Shown here: piece by piece, positions 1-7,245 of the stretch | Layout of the letters: each line of letters begins with the position of its first letter | Position numbering within the stretch: the stretch's first letter is position 1 | NCBI GenBank assembly: GCA_015478675.1 | Contig: JADMIH010000184.1 | Location: 1-7,263 of the forward strand | From: Chloroflexota bacterium | Lineage (GTDB): Bacteria > Chloroflexota > Chloroflexia > QHBQ01 > JADMIH01 | Direction: 5' to 3' | Length of the DNA: 7,263 bases | Made by a program: the position numbers and the translations under genes | Notes under the pieces: generated by a model | What the model saw: the letters and a program-made list of their open reading frames with translations, nothing else | What the model was told of the DNA's origin: nothing | Database searches by the model: none

Positions 1-2
1 AC

Positions 3-137
3 CGTATGATGCGGCGCGGCGTTGTAGAGATGGCCTCCTCGCTTGGCTTCGCGCCGGTAGATAAGGCAGCAGCTATAGAGGAGCAGCTTAACCAGGGTGT
101 GGTGAGCGAAGGTGGGATAGGCGAGAGCACGCTCTGA
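3..137 (+). CDS. 3' end of an unidentified gene (5' end outside window)
   Basis: Frame 3 is open from the left edge to a TGA at 135-137, giving 44 residues: arginine-rich start (RMMRRGVVEM), then SSLGFAPVDKAAAIEEQ, ending in a Gly/Ser/Glu-rich tail (GGIGEST). The window cuts the reading frame, and no Shine-Dalgarno precedes the ATGs at 6 and 9, so this is more likely a C-terminus than a complete small gene. It lies 50 bp upstream of the GNAT gene on the same strand with no terminator-like hairpin between, so the two may be co-transcribed. I do not recognise the family. The stretch is helical-looking, with no cysteines, no membrane segment and no clear motif, and no function is assigned. Confidence 0.55.
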   Translation, partial: RMMRRGVVEMASSLGFAPVDKAAAIEEQLNQGVVSEGGIGESTL

Positions 138-170
138 GGGCGTAACGTCTCGGTTCAACTGTCGCAAGAG

Positions 171-177
171 AGGAGAG
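171..177 (+). promoter_or_regulatory. Ribosome binding site of the GNAT gene
   Basis: AGGAGAG lies 10 bases before the ATG at 188 and is the only strong purine-rich Shine-Dalgarno in the 50-bp gap. It supports ATG 188 as the start; the in-frame ATG at 197 would leave a spacing of about 19. Confidence 0.6.
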
Positions 178-187
178 TAGTGGCTTT

Positions 188-712
188 ATGTCTGATATGC
201 TGGTGAAGCTGTACAATCTGCCCGAAGCCGCTCCGCTCCTTGCGCGGCTCAAGGCGGAAGGAATAGAAGTGCGCCGGGCACACCCTGTCGAAAAGCATGT
301 TATCGCAGGGTGGGTGAGGCGCTACTTCAGTGAAGATTGGGCTGCCGGGTGCGAAATGAGCCTTGAGCAGCGCCCTGCGACCTGCTATATCGCGGTTGAA
401 AAAGGCCCTGCCCCCGAAGTGAGCACGAACGGTTATTCTCTACCCGATGAAAAGCTACTCGGCTTTGCGTGCTATGATGTTAGCGCCAGAGGTATGTTCG
501 GGCCTCTCGGCGTGCGGGAGGACTATAGGGGGCGCGGGATTGGTGAAGCTCTATTACTCTCTTGCCTCCATTCTATGCTAGCTGAGGGTTACGCCTATGC
601 CGTTATAGGGTGGGTTGGTCCCACCGAGTTTTACGCTAAAACGGTAGGGGCAACCATTATAGAAGGCTCGACTCCCGGCATCTATAAAGGGCCGCTCGTA
701 GATGCGACGTAA
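188..712 (+). CDS. GNAT family N-acetyltransferase
   Basis: This 174-residue protein is predicted to be a cytosolic acetyl-CoA-dependent acyltransferase; the acceptor substrate is not evident. The N-terminal ~65 residues form a variable cap (LPEAAPLLARLKAEGIEVRR, then a Trp-rich helix near 42-51). The GNAT core starts at about residue 66 with CYIAVE, followed by LLGFACYDV (90-98). The acetyl-CoA pyrophosphate loop is R114-G-R-G117-I-G119, matching R/Q-x-x-G-x-G/A, within LGVREDYRGRGIGEALL. The C-terminal strand and loop PTEFYAKTVGA (145-155) carries the conserved FY, with Tyr149 a candidate general acid. The end, EGSTPGIYKG, resembles a GNAT subgroup I associate with amino-sugar or cell-wall-recycling neighbourhoods, but that is memory and not shown here. 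Length is normal for a complete single-domain GNAT. It is convergent with cfa, with 50 bp between the two stop codons. Confidence 0.86.
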   Translation: MSDMLVKLYNLPEAAPLLARLKAEGIEVRRAHPVEKHVIAGWVRRYFSEDWAAGCEMSLEQRPATCYIAVEKGPAPEVSTNGYSLPDEKLLGFACYDVSARGMFGPLGVREDYRGRGIGEALLLSCLHSMLAEGYAYAVIGWVGPTEFYAKTVGATIIEGSTPGIYKGPLVDAT

Positions 713-762
713 GATCGGCGTATCAGACCTGGGAAGTCAGATGTTGCCTCTTTTGTCGCAGG

Positions 763-2175
763 TCAGGCTGCTTCGGTTTGCTTATTTGTCTTAGCATCAC
801 TCCTGTAAATGTCTGCTCGGGTTAGAGGCAAGTATGATGAGCCGTCGTTGTTTTGCCTGCTCAACAATGTTTGTATTATCCCCACTTTGCCTGACGCGAA
901 GCCATGCGCCGAGCCCGCCATGTACATTCTCCACACGCGATATGTAGGCTCGCCTACGAGCCTGACCGCCTCATCGTGGTGCGCTTCCAGGCGATGCACC
1001 CAATGGCGGAGAGTTAGGGCATAGTGCTCGCGCAGGCTTTCCACATCGCGTGTCTCGAACCCTGCTTTTTCCGCGAAGCTAATGTTCTCGCCAGGCGTAA
1101 CTAATTCGCCATCAGGGAAAACATAACGACCGATGAATTCGCCTTCGCGCCATATCTTGCGTGTTGCCCACCCTGTCAGGCTTGGACGCGCAGGCGTGGT
1201 CATCACAATGCCGTGATTCAGGAAAAGCCCGCCGGGCCTGGTCAGCCTGTAAGCCTGGTCAAAGTAGACAGGGAGCTTTGCCTTGCCCACATGCTCAACC
1301 ATGCCAACGCTTACCACTTTGTCGAAGGTATGGGCGACCGGCATGTCACGATAGTCTCGCACCTCGACGCGGCATTTGTCGCTCAATCCGGCTTCTTTTA
1401 TTCGCTTGCGTGCCAACTCGGCCTGGGGTTTGCTAAGAGTAATGCCTGTAGCGTCTACACCATAATGTGCGGCGGCATAGATGACCAGGCCGCCCCAGCC
1501 GCAGCCTATGTCCAGCAGGCGCTCGCCCGGTTCGAGGCGCAGCTTGCGGCAGATATGCTCCAGCTTTGCGGTTTGGGCAGTGTCTATATCTTCTGCGCCC
1601 GTCTGGAAGTAAGCGCACGAGTAGACCATCCGCTTATCAAGCCAGAGGGAGTAGAAGTCGTTGCCTACATCATAGTGATAGCGGACAGCCGCTGCGTCGC
1701 GCCTCTGCGAGTGCTGCTTGCCGTGAAGGTGGGAGGCCACTTGGCCGGCAGCATGGCTTGTTTCATGCTCGCCGCCGGGAAGCGCCAGCAGGGTTGTGGT
1801 GAGATGGGCGAGCATAGCCGGTGAGCGAAGGCGGTCGGCTATGCTGTCAGCGAGGGCTGTGGCGGCTTCCATATCGCCATCTATATCATAGTCATCGCGC
1901 AGGTAGGCCTCGCCCAACGATATCTCAGAAGGGGGCAGCAACATTCGCCTGATTGCGCTTGGACGCCGCAGTACCAGTGTAAAGAGGGGTGGTTGCGCTT
2001 GCGCTTGCGCTGCACCTGCCGCTTCTGTGGTGCCGTCCCACAGGCGCACGGCGAAGCGCCTTTGTGTCGGTGGGCCGAAGAGGTCGCTGAGCACCGATCT
2101 GACTGCCTTTGACACCTGGCTGGATTGCGCTCTGCTTGAGCGTTCTCGTCTCCCGATTAAATGTATATTTGCCAT
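763..2175 (-). CDS. cfa: Cyclopropane-fatty-acyl-phospholipid synthase (SAM-dependent)
   Basis: The enzyme transfers a methylene group from S-adenosylmethionine to the double bond of unsaturated acyl chains in membrane phospholipids, acting at the inner leaflet. The N-terminal lipid-binding domain (about 35-135) includes FTLVLRRPSAIRRML and ISLGEAYLRDDYDIDGD. The core begins with RYHYDVGNDFYSLWLD (165-180) and YSCAYF (185-190). SAM motif I is LDIGCGWGGL (221-230). By comparison with E. coli Cfa, the active-site and bicarbonate ligands map to Cys187, Glu294 (VEHVG), His321 and Ile323 (NHGI), and Tyr385 (HYALTL); all are present, so it should be active. At 470 residues it is longer than the E. 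coli enzyme (~382), with about 48 extra N-terminal residues and a polar tail. AQAQAQ at 56-61 comes from a short tandem DNA repeat. A related 10-methyl or other fatty-acid methyltransferase is possible, but motif conservation favours Cfa. It follows tpiA by 261 bp and probably has its own promoter. Confidence 0.93.
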   Translation of the reverse strand: MANIHLIGRRERSSRAQSSQVSKAVRSVLSDLFGPPTQRRFAVRLWDGTTEAAGAAQAQAQPPLFTLVLRRPSAIRRMLLPPSEISLGEAYLRDDYDIDGDMEAATALADSIADRLRSPAMLAHLTTTLLALPGGEHETSHAAGQVASHLHGKQHSQRRDAAAVRYHYDVGNDFYSLWLDKRMVYSCAYFQTGAEDIDTAQTAKLEHICRKLRLEPGERLLDIGCGWGGLVIYAAAHYGVDATGITLSKPQAELARKRIKEAGLSDKCRVEVRDYRDMPVAHTFDKVVSVGMVEHVGKAKLPVYFDQAYRLTRPGGLFLNHGIVMTTPARPSLTGWATRKIWREGEFIGRYVFPDGELVTPGENISFAEKAGFETRDVESLREHYALTLRHWVHRLEAHHDEAVRLVGEPTYRVWRMYMAGSAHGFASGKVGIIQTLLSRQNNDGSSYLPLTRADIYRSDAKTNKQTEAA

Positions 2176-2181
2176 GCTGAT

Positions 2182-2186
2182 CTCCT
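2182..2186 (-). promoter_or_regulatory. Ribosome binding site of cfa
   Basis: On the minus strand AGGAG, within AGAGGAGATCAGC, lies 6 bases upstream of the cfa ATG (2175-2173). This is close to optimal spacing and fixes the start. Confidence 0.75.
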
Positions 2187-2215
2187 CTTCTAATTGCGCT
2201 TACTTCCTTAGAAGA

Positions 2216-2273
2216 GAGGGAGGATGCAGCCTCATGTCAGGAGCGGAACGAAGTTGAGCCTGATGCCTCCCTC
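2216..2273 (-). promoter_or_regulatory. Long bulged stem-loop in the cfa leader (possible cis-regulatory RNA)
   Basis: In the cfa-sense (minus) RNA, GAGGGAGG pairs perfectly with CCTCCCTC (2273-2266 with 2223-2216). An inner helix pairs CATCAGG with CCTGACATG (7 bp with a 2-nt bulge; 2265-2259 with 2241-2233). A 9-nt one-sided bulge (2232-2224) separates the helices, and the apical loop is 17 nt (2258-2242) and could form a small AAC/GTT pairing. It ends about 40 nt upstream of the cfa start codon and about 30 nt from the ribosome site. There is no U tract after it, so it is not an ordinary terminator. It does not match a riboswitch class I can name. The hairpin is seen directly; a regulatory role is inference. 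Confidence 0.4.
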
Positions 2274-2310
2274 GGTTGGAAGGAGATGGGAATAAATACC
2301 TCTTAAGAAC

Positions 2311-2330
2311 ATTATATTGCTGCGCGTCAA
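2311..2330 (-). promoter_or_regulatory. Candidate cfa promoter (-10 element)
   Basis: Minus-strand TATAAT (2316-2311) is a perfect sigma70-type -10 hexamer. TTGACG (2330-2325) is a good -35 match but only 8 bp away, which is too close to work with this -10. At 17-bp spacing the -35 would be GAACCC, a poor match. Initiation near 2304 would give a leader of about 130 nt carrying the stem-loop at 2216-2273. The 8-bp palindrome TCTTAAGA (2301-2308) sits at the predicted start site. The -10 is clear, but the promoter as a whole is uncertain. Confidence 0.35.
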
Positions 2331-2341
2331 GAGGGTTCGGG

Positions 2342-2367
2342 CGGAGCGCCACCATTTGCGTACTCCG
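2342..2367 (-). other. Hairpin in the tpiA 3' region
   Basis: On the minus strand CGGAG-TA-CGC pairs with GCG-CTCCG around an 8-nt loop: 8 bp with one 2-nt bulge. It lies about 70 nt past the tpiA stop and just upstream of the candidate cfa promoter. It is not followed by a T run (CCCGAACCC follows), so it is not a canonical intrinsic terminator. It may stabilise the 3' end of the tpiA transcript or have no function. Confidence 0.25.
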
Positions 2368-2436
2368 GCGTAGCTCGTATTGAGTGGACGTTACAGATTG
2401 CTATTTTGCTCGGTGGGTATCCGGCGCTACCCTACC

Positions 2437-3207
2437 CTAGCCGACGCGCTTCTTCTCGTTGGTAATCGCCACGATGCGCACAAACTCATCTGGATCGAGG
2501 GAGGCTCCGCCTATCAGCGCGCCGTCTATCTCAGGTTGAGAGATGAACTCGGCTATATTGCCTGAGTTTATGCTGCCGCCGTACTGGATACGCATCTCAG
2601 AGGCTATTTCGCTGCGATGCAATTCGGCGACTATGCCTCGTATTTCTCCTATAGTATCGTTGGCCCCCGTGCCCGTGGCGGGCCGCCCCGTGCCTATTGC
2701 CCAGATCGGTTCGTAAGCTATAACGCACTCACCGAGCTTGTTGCTTTGCAAGCCGACCAGGGCAGAGGTAATCTGCCGCCGGATCACCTCCATCGTTTGC
2801 CCCGCCTGGTTCTGCTCGTCGTCTTCGCCCACGCAGATGATAGGGAGCAGATTATGCGCTAAAGCCGCTTCTACCTTGCGCCGCACATCAGCATCGGTCT
2901 CATGGAAGTATTTGCGCCGCTCCGAGTGGCCGAGGATCACATAGTCGCAGATATCCTTGAGCATGAGGGGTGAGATTTCGCCTGTGTAAGCGCCACGCTC
3001 CTCCCAGAACATATTCTGCGCTCCAAGGAAGAGGGTGGTGCCGTCGAACATATCGGCAAAGCTCTCAAGGGAAATAAAGGGGGGGCAGATAACAATATCT
3101 ACCCCTTCAATCGAATCCAGGTCTTCTATCATCGTGTCCATCAACTCGAATGCGCTCTCAGGGGTGGTGTTCATTTTCCAGTTGGCTGCGATGATAGGTC
3201 TTCTCAT
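2437..3207 (-). CDS. tpiA: Triose-phosphate isomerase
   Basis: This cytosolic (beta/alpha)8 enzyme interconverts dihydroxyacetone phosphate and glyceraldehyde 3-phosphate in glycolysis and gluconeogenesis. The 256-residue length is typical. All signatures are present: AANWKMN (7-13) with the phosphate-contacting Asn9 and Lys11; the catalytic histidine His94 in GHSERR (93-98); the catalytic base Glu166 in AYEPIWAIGTG (164-174), which runs into flexible loop 6; and the phosphate-gripping YGGS (209-212) and GALIGGASL (229-237). It follows pgk by 177 bp, a gap with no convincing terminator, promoter or gene. The ATG at 3207-3205 is at the expected N-terminus (MRRPIIAANWK), but the upstream bases give only a weak, distant GGGA as Shine-Dalgarno, so translation may be modest or coupled in some other way. 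The TAG stop sits in a short TAGGG direct repeat. Confidence 0.97.
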   Translation of the reverse strand: MRRPIIAANWKMNTTPESAFELMDTMIEDLDSIEGVDIVICPPFISLESFADMFDGTTLFLGAQNMFWEERGAYTGEISPLMLKDICDYVILGHSERRKYFHETDADVRRKVEAALAHNLLPIICVGEDDEQNQAGQTMEVIRRQITSALVGLQSNKLGECVIAYEPIWAIGTGRPATGTGANDTIGEIRGIVAELHRSEIASEMRIQYGGSINSGNIAEFISQPEIDGALIGGASLDPDEFVRIVAITNEKKRVG

Positions 3208-3384
3208 GGCTACTTTACTGTCCCGATGCCTAACCGCATCTATCTTCTTCTTCGACTATTTGGTCCTGCCCACGCTGCGGTGAGCTATCCGGTGGCAGGC
3301 CGCCGACACAAAGATGGGGTACATTTCTAAGGAGGAATAGTACGTCTGTAGCGCACAGCCCTTTCTCTTCATTCAGCTCTTGAT

Positions 3385-4602
3385 TTACTTTTTGTCGTTG
3401 AGGGCTGCCACACCCGGAAGGCTTTTGCCCTCCAGGAACTCAAGGGATGCGCCGCCGCCTGTTGAGATATGGGTTATGCACGCCGCCAGGCCCATCTGCT
3501 CTACAGCAGCGACGGAGTCGCCGCCGCCCACGATGGTGGTCGCGCCATTGCGAGTGGCATCACATACCGCCTGCGCCACCGCGAATGTGCCTTGAGCAAA
3601 AGGGGCAACCTCAAAGACTCCCATAGGGCCGTTCCAAACGACCGTTTTGGCTTGCCTGATAACCTCGCCATATTCGGTGGCGGTTTGTGGGCCTATATCC
3701 AGTATACGCCATACCCTCTGCCCTGTGCCAGCGGGTACACTGTGCACGTCAACGGTACGCTGCTCGGCCTCAGCTGTTACCTCTGTTGCAATCACTACGT
3801 CCCTGGGGGTCAAGAGGGCTACATTTTCCAGATTAGCGCGCCCTATGAGCGCTTCAGCGTCTCTTACCTTGTCGGCTTCTACAAGCGACTGCCCTATCTG
3901 GTAGCCCATCGCCTTGAGAAAGGTGTTTGCCATTCCTCCGCCTATGATAAGCGTATTTACCTTGCCCAGCAAATGGCCCACGACCCCTATTTTGTCCGAC
4001 ACCTTTGCGCCGCCCAGGATAGCTACGAAAGGACGCTCAGGGTTGTCCAGGACAGCTCCCATGAACGAAAGCTCGCGCTCCATCAGTAGGCCGGCCACGG
4101 CGGGAAGGTATTTGGGCACGCCCGCGGTTGAGGCGTGTGCTCGGTGCGCCGAGCCGAACGCATCATCCACGTATATTTGCCCTAAGGAGGCGAGTTCTTG
4201 CGCGAAGCCGTTGCTATCTGCTTCTTCTTCGGGGTGAAAGCGCAGATTTTCGAGGAGCAGCACCTGGCCGGGTTTCAGCTCCAAAGCGGTATTACGTACT
4301 TCCGGCCCCACAGAGTCGTGGGCGAAGAGCACTTGCACGCTGTCGCCAAGCAGTTCTTGCAGGCGCACGGCCACAGGGGCCAGGCTGTATTTCGGGTCGG
4401 GTGCGCCTTTTGGCCTCCCCAGATGCGACATCAGGATTACAGCCGCCCCATTCTCCAGCAAGTACTGTATGGTGGGGAGCGACGCCCTGATGCGCGTGTC
4501 ATCGGTGATGTTTCCGTTTGCGTCGAGCGGCACGTTGAAGTCCACTCGAACTAACACCCGCTTATCTGCGACGTCTATATCGCGCACAGTCATTTTGCTC
4601 AT
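3385..4602 (-). CDS. pgk: Phosphoglycerate kinase
   Basis: This cytosolic enzyme transfers phosphate between 1,3-bisphosphoglycerate and ADP, the first ATP-forming step of glycolysis. From the chosen ATG (4602-4600) it is 405 residues, normal for bacteria. Substrate-binding motifs of the N-domain are RVDFNVP (19-25), SHLGRPKG (59-66) and DDAFGSAHR (146-154). Nucleotide-domain motifs are GGAKVSDK (197-204), NGPMGVFE (324-331), GGGDS (359-363) and HISTGGGASLEFLEG (378-392). The frame is open further upstream to an ATG at 4701, but that adds 33 residues unlike any PGK and overlaps the end of gap. Starting at MSKMTVRDI gives the usual PGK N-terminus and leaves 28 bp after the gap stop. ATG 4593, three codons downstream, is an equally plausible start. 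The Shine-Dalgarno is weak (GAGTGTGAG). Confidence 0.96.
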   Translation of the reverse strand: MSKMTVRDIDVADKRVLVRVDFNVPLDANGNITDDTRIRASLPTIQYLLENGAAVILMSHLGRPKGAPDPKYSLAPVAVRLQELLGDSVQVLFAHDSVGPEVRNTALELKPGQVLLLENLRFHPEEEADSNGFAQELASLGQIYVDDAFGSAHRAHASTAGVPKYLPAVAGLLMERELSFMGAVLDNPERPFVAILGGAKVSDKIGVVGHLLGKVNTLIIGGGMANTFLKAMGYQIGQSLVEADKVRDAEALIGRANLENVALLTPRDVVIATEVTAEAEQRTVDVHSVPAGTGQRVWRILDIGPQTATEYGEVIRQAKTVVWNGPMGVFEVAPFAQGTFAVAQAVCDATRNGATTIVGGGDSVAAVEQMGLAACITHISTGGGASLEFLEGKSLPGVAALNDKK

Positions 4603-4630
4603 GGCTAGCTCACACTCTACTGAAGACGGC

Positions 4631-5719
<1,089 letters not shown>

Positions 5720-7120
5720 TTAGCCTTCTCGCTCGGCCACTGCTTCTTCGGGTTGCGCGCTGCCGTTGCGGTTCGCGACACTCGTCAGCGTACCGTTCTG
5801 TCGCTCGCGCTGTCGAGCCTTGCCGGGGGCGCTGCCTGTGCCGCGCCGGTTCTGGTAAAGGCGCATGACGGCGCCGGCGAGCTTGGCTGGATCATGGCGC
5901 AGCGGGTTGTCGTCGCGCACGACGTCAGCCGGTACAAATTCAAGATTGGGATAGCGCGCTGCTTGCGCCGGGTCCAGGGTTACTGCCGTCACGTCCCATT
6001 CGGGCTTGATATCTTTCACACCTGAGAGATTAGAGTTGTAAAGCACATAGTCGAAGAGGCCTGGGCCGATGTGGTCCTGTAGGGCGCGTACGTGGTCAAC
6101 CACTCCGAAGCCGTCGGTCTCCCCGGGCTGAGTGGCTACATTGCAGATGTAGACTTTTATCGCTGTTTTGTTAGCTTTGACAGCGCGCGCAATATCTTCC
6201 ACCAGGAGTGGCGGCATGATGCTGGTGTAAAGCGAACCTGGCCCGAGCACTATCACTTCGGCGCGATATATCTCTGATAGGGCTTCCGGGTAGCCGGGCG
6301 CGTGGGCAGGCTTCATAAAAACACGTTTGATCGGCACAGGGGTGCGTGGGATTACCGACTCGCCGCGCACAATATCGCCGTTTTGCAGCTCGGCATAAAG
6401 CTCGATGTCGGCAAGGGATGATGGGAGAACGTTGCCCTGCACTGCCAGCACGCGAGAAGACTCGCGAATACCCTGCTCGAAGCTGCCGGTAATGCCGGTC
6501 ATAGCCACCAGAAAAAGGTTGCCGAAGGAATGGCCCTCAAGCTCGCCCGTGCCCTCGAACCTGTACTGAAACAACTCAGACATGAGAGGTTCGACATCGG
6601 AGAGGGCGACGAGATTGTTGCGGAAGTCGCCGGGAGGGAGTATACCGAGGTCACGGCGCAGGCGGCCCGAGGAGCCGCCGTCGTCCACCACATTCACCAC
6701 AGCCGTAATGTTGTCGTTGAGTTCCTTGAGGCCGCGCAACAAGGTGGGCATACCCGTACCACCGCCTATGGCGACGATTTTTGGCCCCTCGGCGCGGCGT
6801 GCTGCCCTCAGTGGGGCGAGCACCGGTACTTCGAAGGCCCGGCCCATTGCTGAAGCAGTTCGCGCTGCCCTGTTGATGCCCCAAGCGCCCCATAAAGCAA
6901 CCGCAAGCCCTACCAGAGTGACAGATAGCTCGCGTAGCGGGTGTGGTATAAACTGCAACGTAGCGAAGTAGAGGAAGGTAGTGCCCGTGCCGTCTGTGAT
7001 GTAGAGGCGATAGAGGTTAGTCACCGCCATCGCAAGGCCGAGGCCCACAACAGCAACGCCCAGGGCGAAGAGCAACGCCCATCGCCTGAAGCCATAGCCG
7101 CTAGGTAGCCACTTATCCAT
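5720..7120 (-). CDS. yvcK: YvcK/CofD-like gluconeogenesis factor with N-terminal membrane anchor
   Basis: YvcK-family proteins bind UDP-sugars and are needed for growth on gluconeogenic carbon and for normal cell-wall synthesis in Bacillus, Listeria and mycobacteria; the CofD-like fold (PF01933) is shared with 2-phospho-L-lactate transferase. This 466-residue copy has two parts. Residues 1-90 hold two predicted transmembrane helices (about 14-33 and 66-84), preceded by a basic GFRRW and joined by a ~30-residue loop. The CofD-like domain begins near 113 with KIVAIGGGTGMPTLLRGL, then VNVVDDGGSSGRLRRD (142-157), PPGDFRNNL (162-170), GHSFGNLFL (196-204), VLGPGSLYTSI (291-301), NVATQPGET (327-335) and LYNSN (360-364). 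The B. subtilis protein is ~317 residues and lacks the anchor. The last ~40 residues are polar and low in complexity. The ATG at 7120 is the only sensible start; GGGAGGG lies 13 bases upstream, a rather long spacing. gap follows directly after 75 bp. Confidence 0.93.
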   Translation of the reverse strand: MDKWLPSGYGFRRWALLFALGVAVVGLGLAMAVTNLYRLYITDGTGTTFLYFATLQFIPHPLRELSVTLVGLAVALWGAWGINRAARTASAMGRAFEVPVLAPLRAARRAEGPKIVAIGGGTGMPTLLRGLKELNDNITAVVNVVDDGGSSGRLRRDLGILPPGDFRNNLVALSDVEPLMSELFQYRFEGTGELEGHSFGNLFLVAMTGITGSFEQGIRESSRVLAVQGNVLPSSLADIELYAELQNGDIVRGESVIPRTPVPIKRVFMKPAHAPGYPEALSEIYRAEVIVLGPGSLYTSIMPPLLVEDIARAVKANKTAIKVYICNVATQPGETDGFGVVDHVRALQDHIGPGLFDYVLYNSNLSGVKDIKPEWDVTAVTLDPAQAARYPNLEFVPADVVRDDNPLRHDPAKLAGAVMRLYQNRRGTGSAPGKARQRERQNGTLTSVANRNGSAQPEEAVAEREG

Positions 7121-7133
7121 CCTCAGAGCAAAG

Positions 7134-7140
7134 CCCTCCC
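7134..7140 (-). promoter_or_regulatory. Ribosome binding site of yvcK (long spacing)
   Basis: Minus-strand GGGAGGG is a strong Shine-Dalgarno but lies 13 bases from the ATG at 7120. A second GAGG directly abuts the ATG and is too close to serve. No ATG, GTG or TTG in frame lies between the motif and the ATG, so the start is kept. Confidence 0.45.
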
Positions 7141-7158
7141 TCGCCAGGTGTGCATGGT

Positions 7159-7187
7159 ATTATACCTGAATAGGCTTAGAGGGACAA
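7159..7187 (-). promoter_or_regulatory. Sigma70-type promoter of yvcK (probably of the yvcK-gap-pgk-tpiA transcript)
   Basis: On the minus strand a perfect -10 TATAAT (7164-7159) lies exactly 17 bp from a -35 TTGTCC (7187-7182; four of six match TTGACA). Transcription would begin near 7152, leaving a leader of about 30 nt before the yvcK ATG. The -10 is embedded in an 11-bp palindrome, GGTATTATACC (7156-7166). The next minus-strand genes show no comparable promoter before the tpiA-cfa gap. Confidence 0.65.
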
Positions 7188-7203
7188 CGGCTGGTGCAGC
7201 CGT
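7187..7203. repeat. Perfect 7-bp inverted repeat (possible operator or leader hairpin)
   Basis: ACGGCTG (7187-7193) and CAGCCGT (7197-7203) are exact reverse complements around a 3-base GTG spacer. The repeat begins at the outer edge of the yvcK -35 element and ends 42 bp before the putative GTG start of the divergent gene. It could bind a dimeric regulator or form a hairpin in a + strand leader. No T run follows on either strand, so it is not a terminator. Confidence 0.4.
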
Positions 7204-7245
7204 AAGTGTTCAGAGTTGAGGTGGAGCAATCTTCAAGGAGTAGCT

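Noticed and set aside
726..764. Inverted repeat GACCTG/CAGGTC between the convergent GNAT and cfa stops, considered as a bidirectional terminator
   Set aside because: The stem is only 6 bp with a 27-base loop and no T run on the proper side in either direction; it also overlaps the cfa stop codon.
1213..1824. 203-codon + strand frame opposite cfa
   Set aside because: It lies within the cfa catalytic region on the other strand; the translation shows no family signature and there is no ribosome site.
2216..2273. Same element considered as SRP RNA domain IV, a T-box or an integron attC site
   Set aside because: CGGAACGAAG lacks the closed GGAA tetraloop and internal-loop pattern of SRP RNA; there is no T-box sequence or terminator; GTTGAGC has no RYYYAAC partner for attC.
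2428..2440. TAGGGTAGGGTAG repeat at the tpiA stop
   Set aside because: About two copies of a 5-base unit is within chance expectation and has no obvious role.
3256..3372. 38-residue minus-strand frame (MKRKGCALQTYYSS...) just after pgk
   Set aside because: It begins 12 bases past the pgk stop but has no adequate Shine-Dalgarno, a random-looking composition and no recognisable feature. It is kept only as a remote small-protein possibility.
3469..4089. 206-codon + strand frame opposite pgk (also 3647-3904, 3914-4237, 4128-4490 and 4198-4554)
   Set aside because: These are shadows of pgk in other frames, with low-complexity, Arg/Ser/Ala-rich translations and no motifs.
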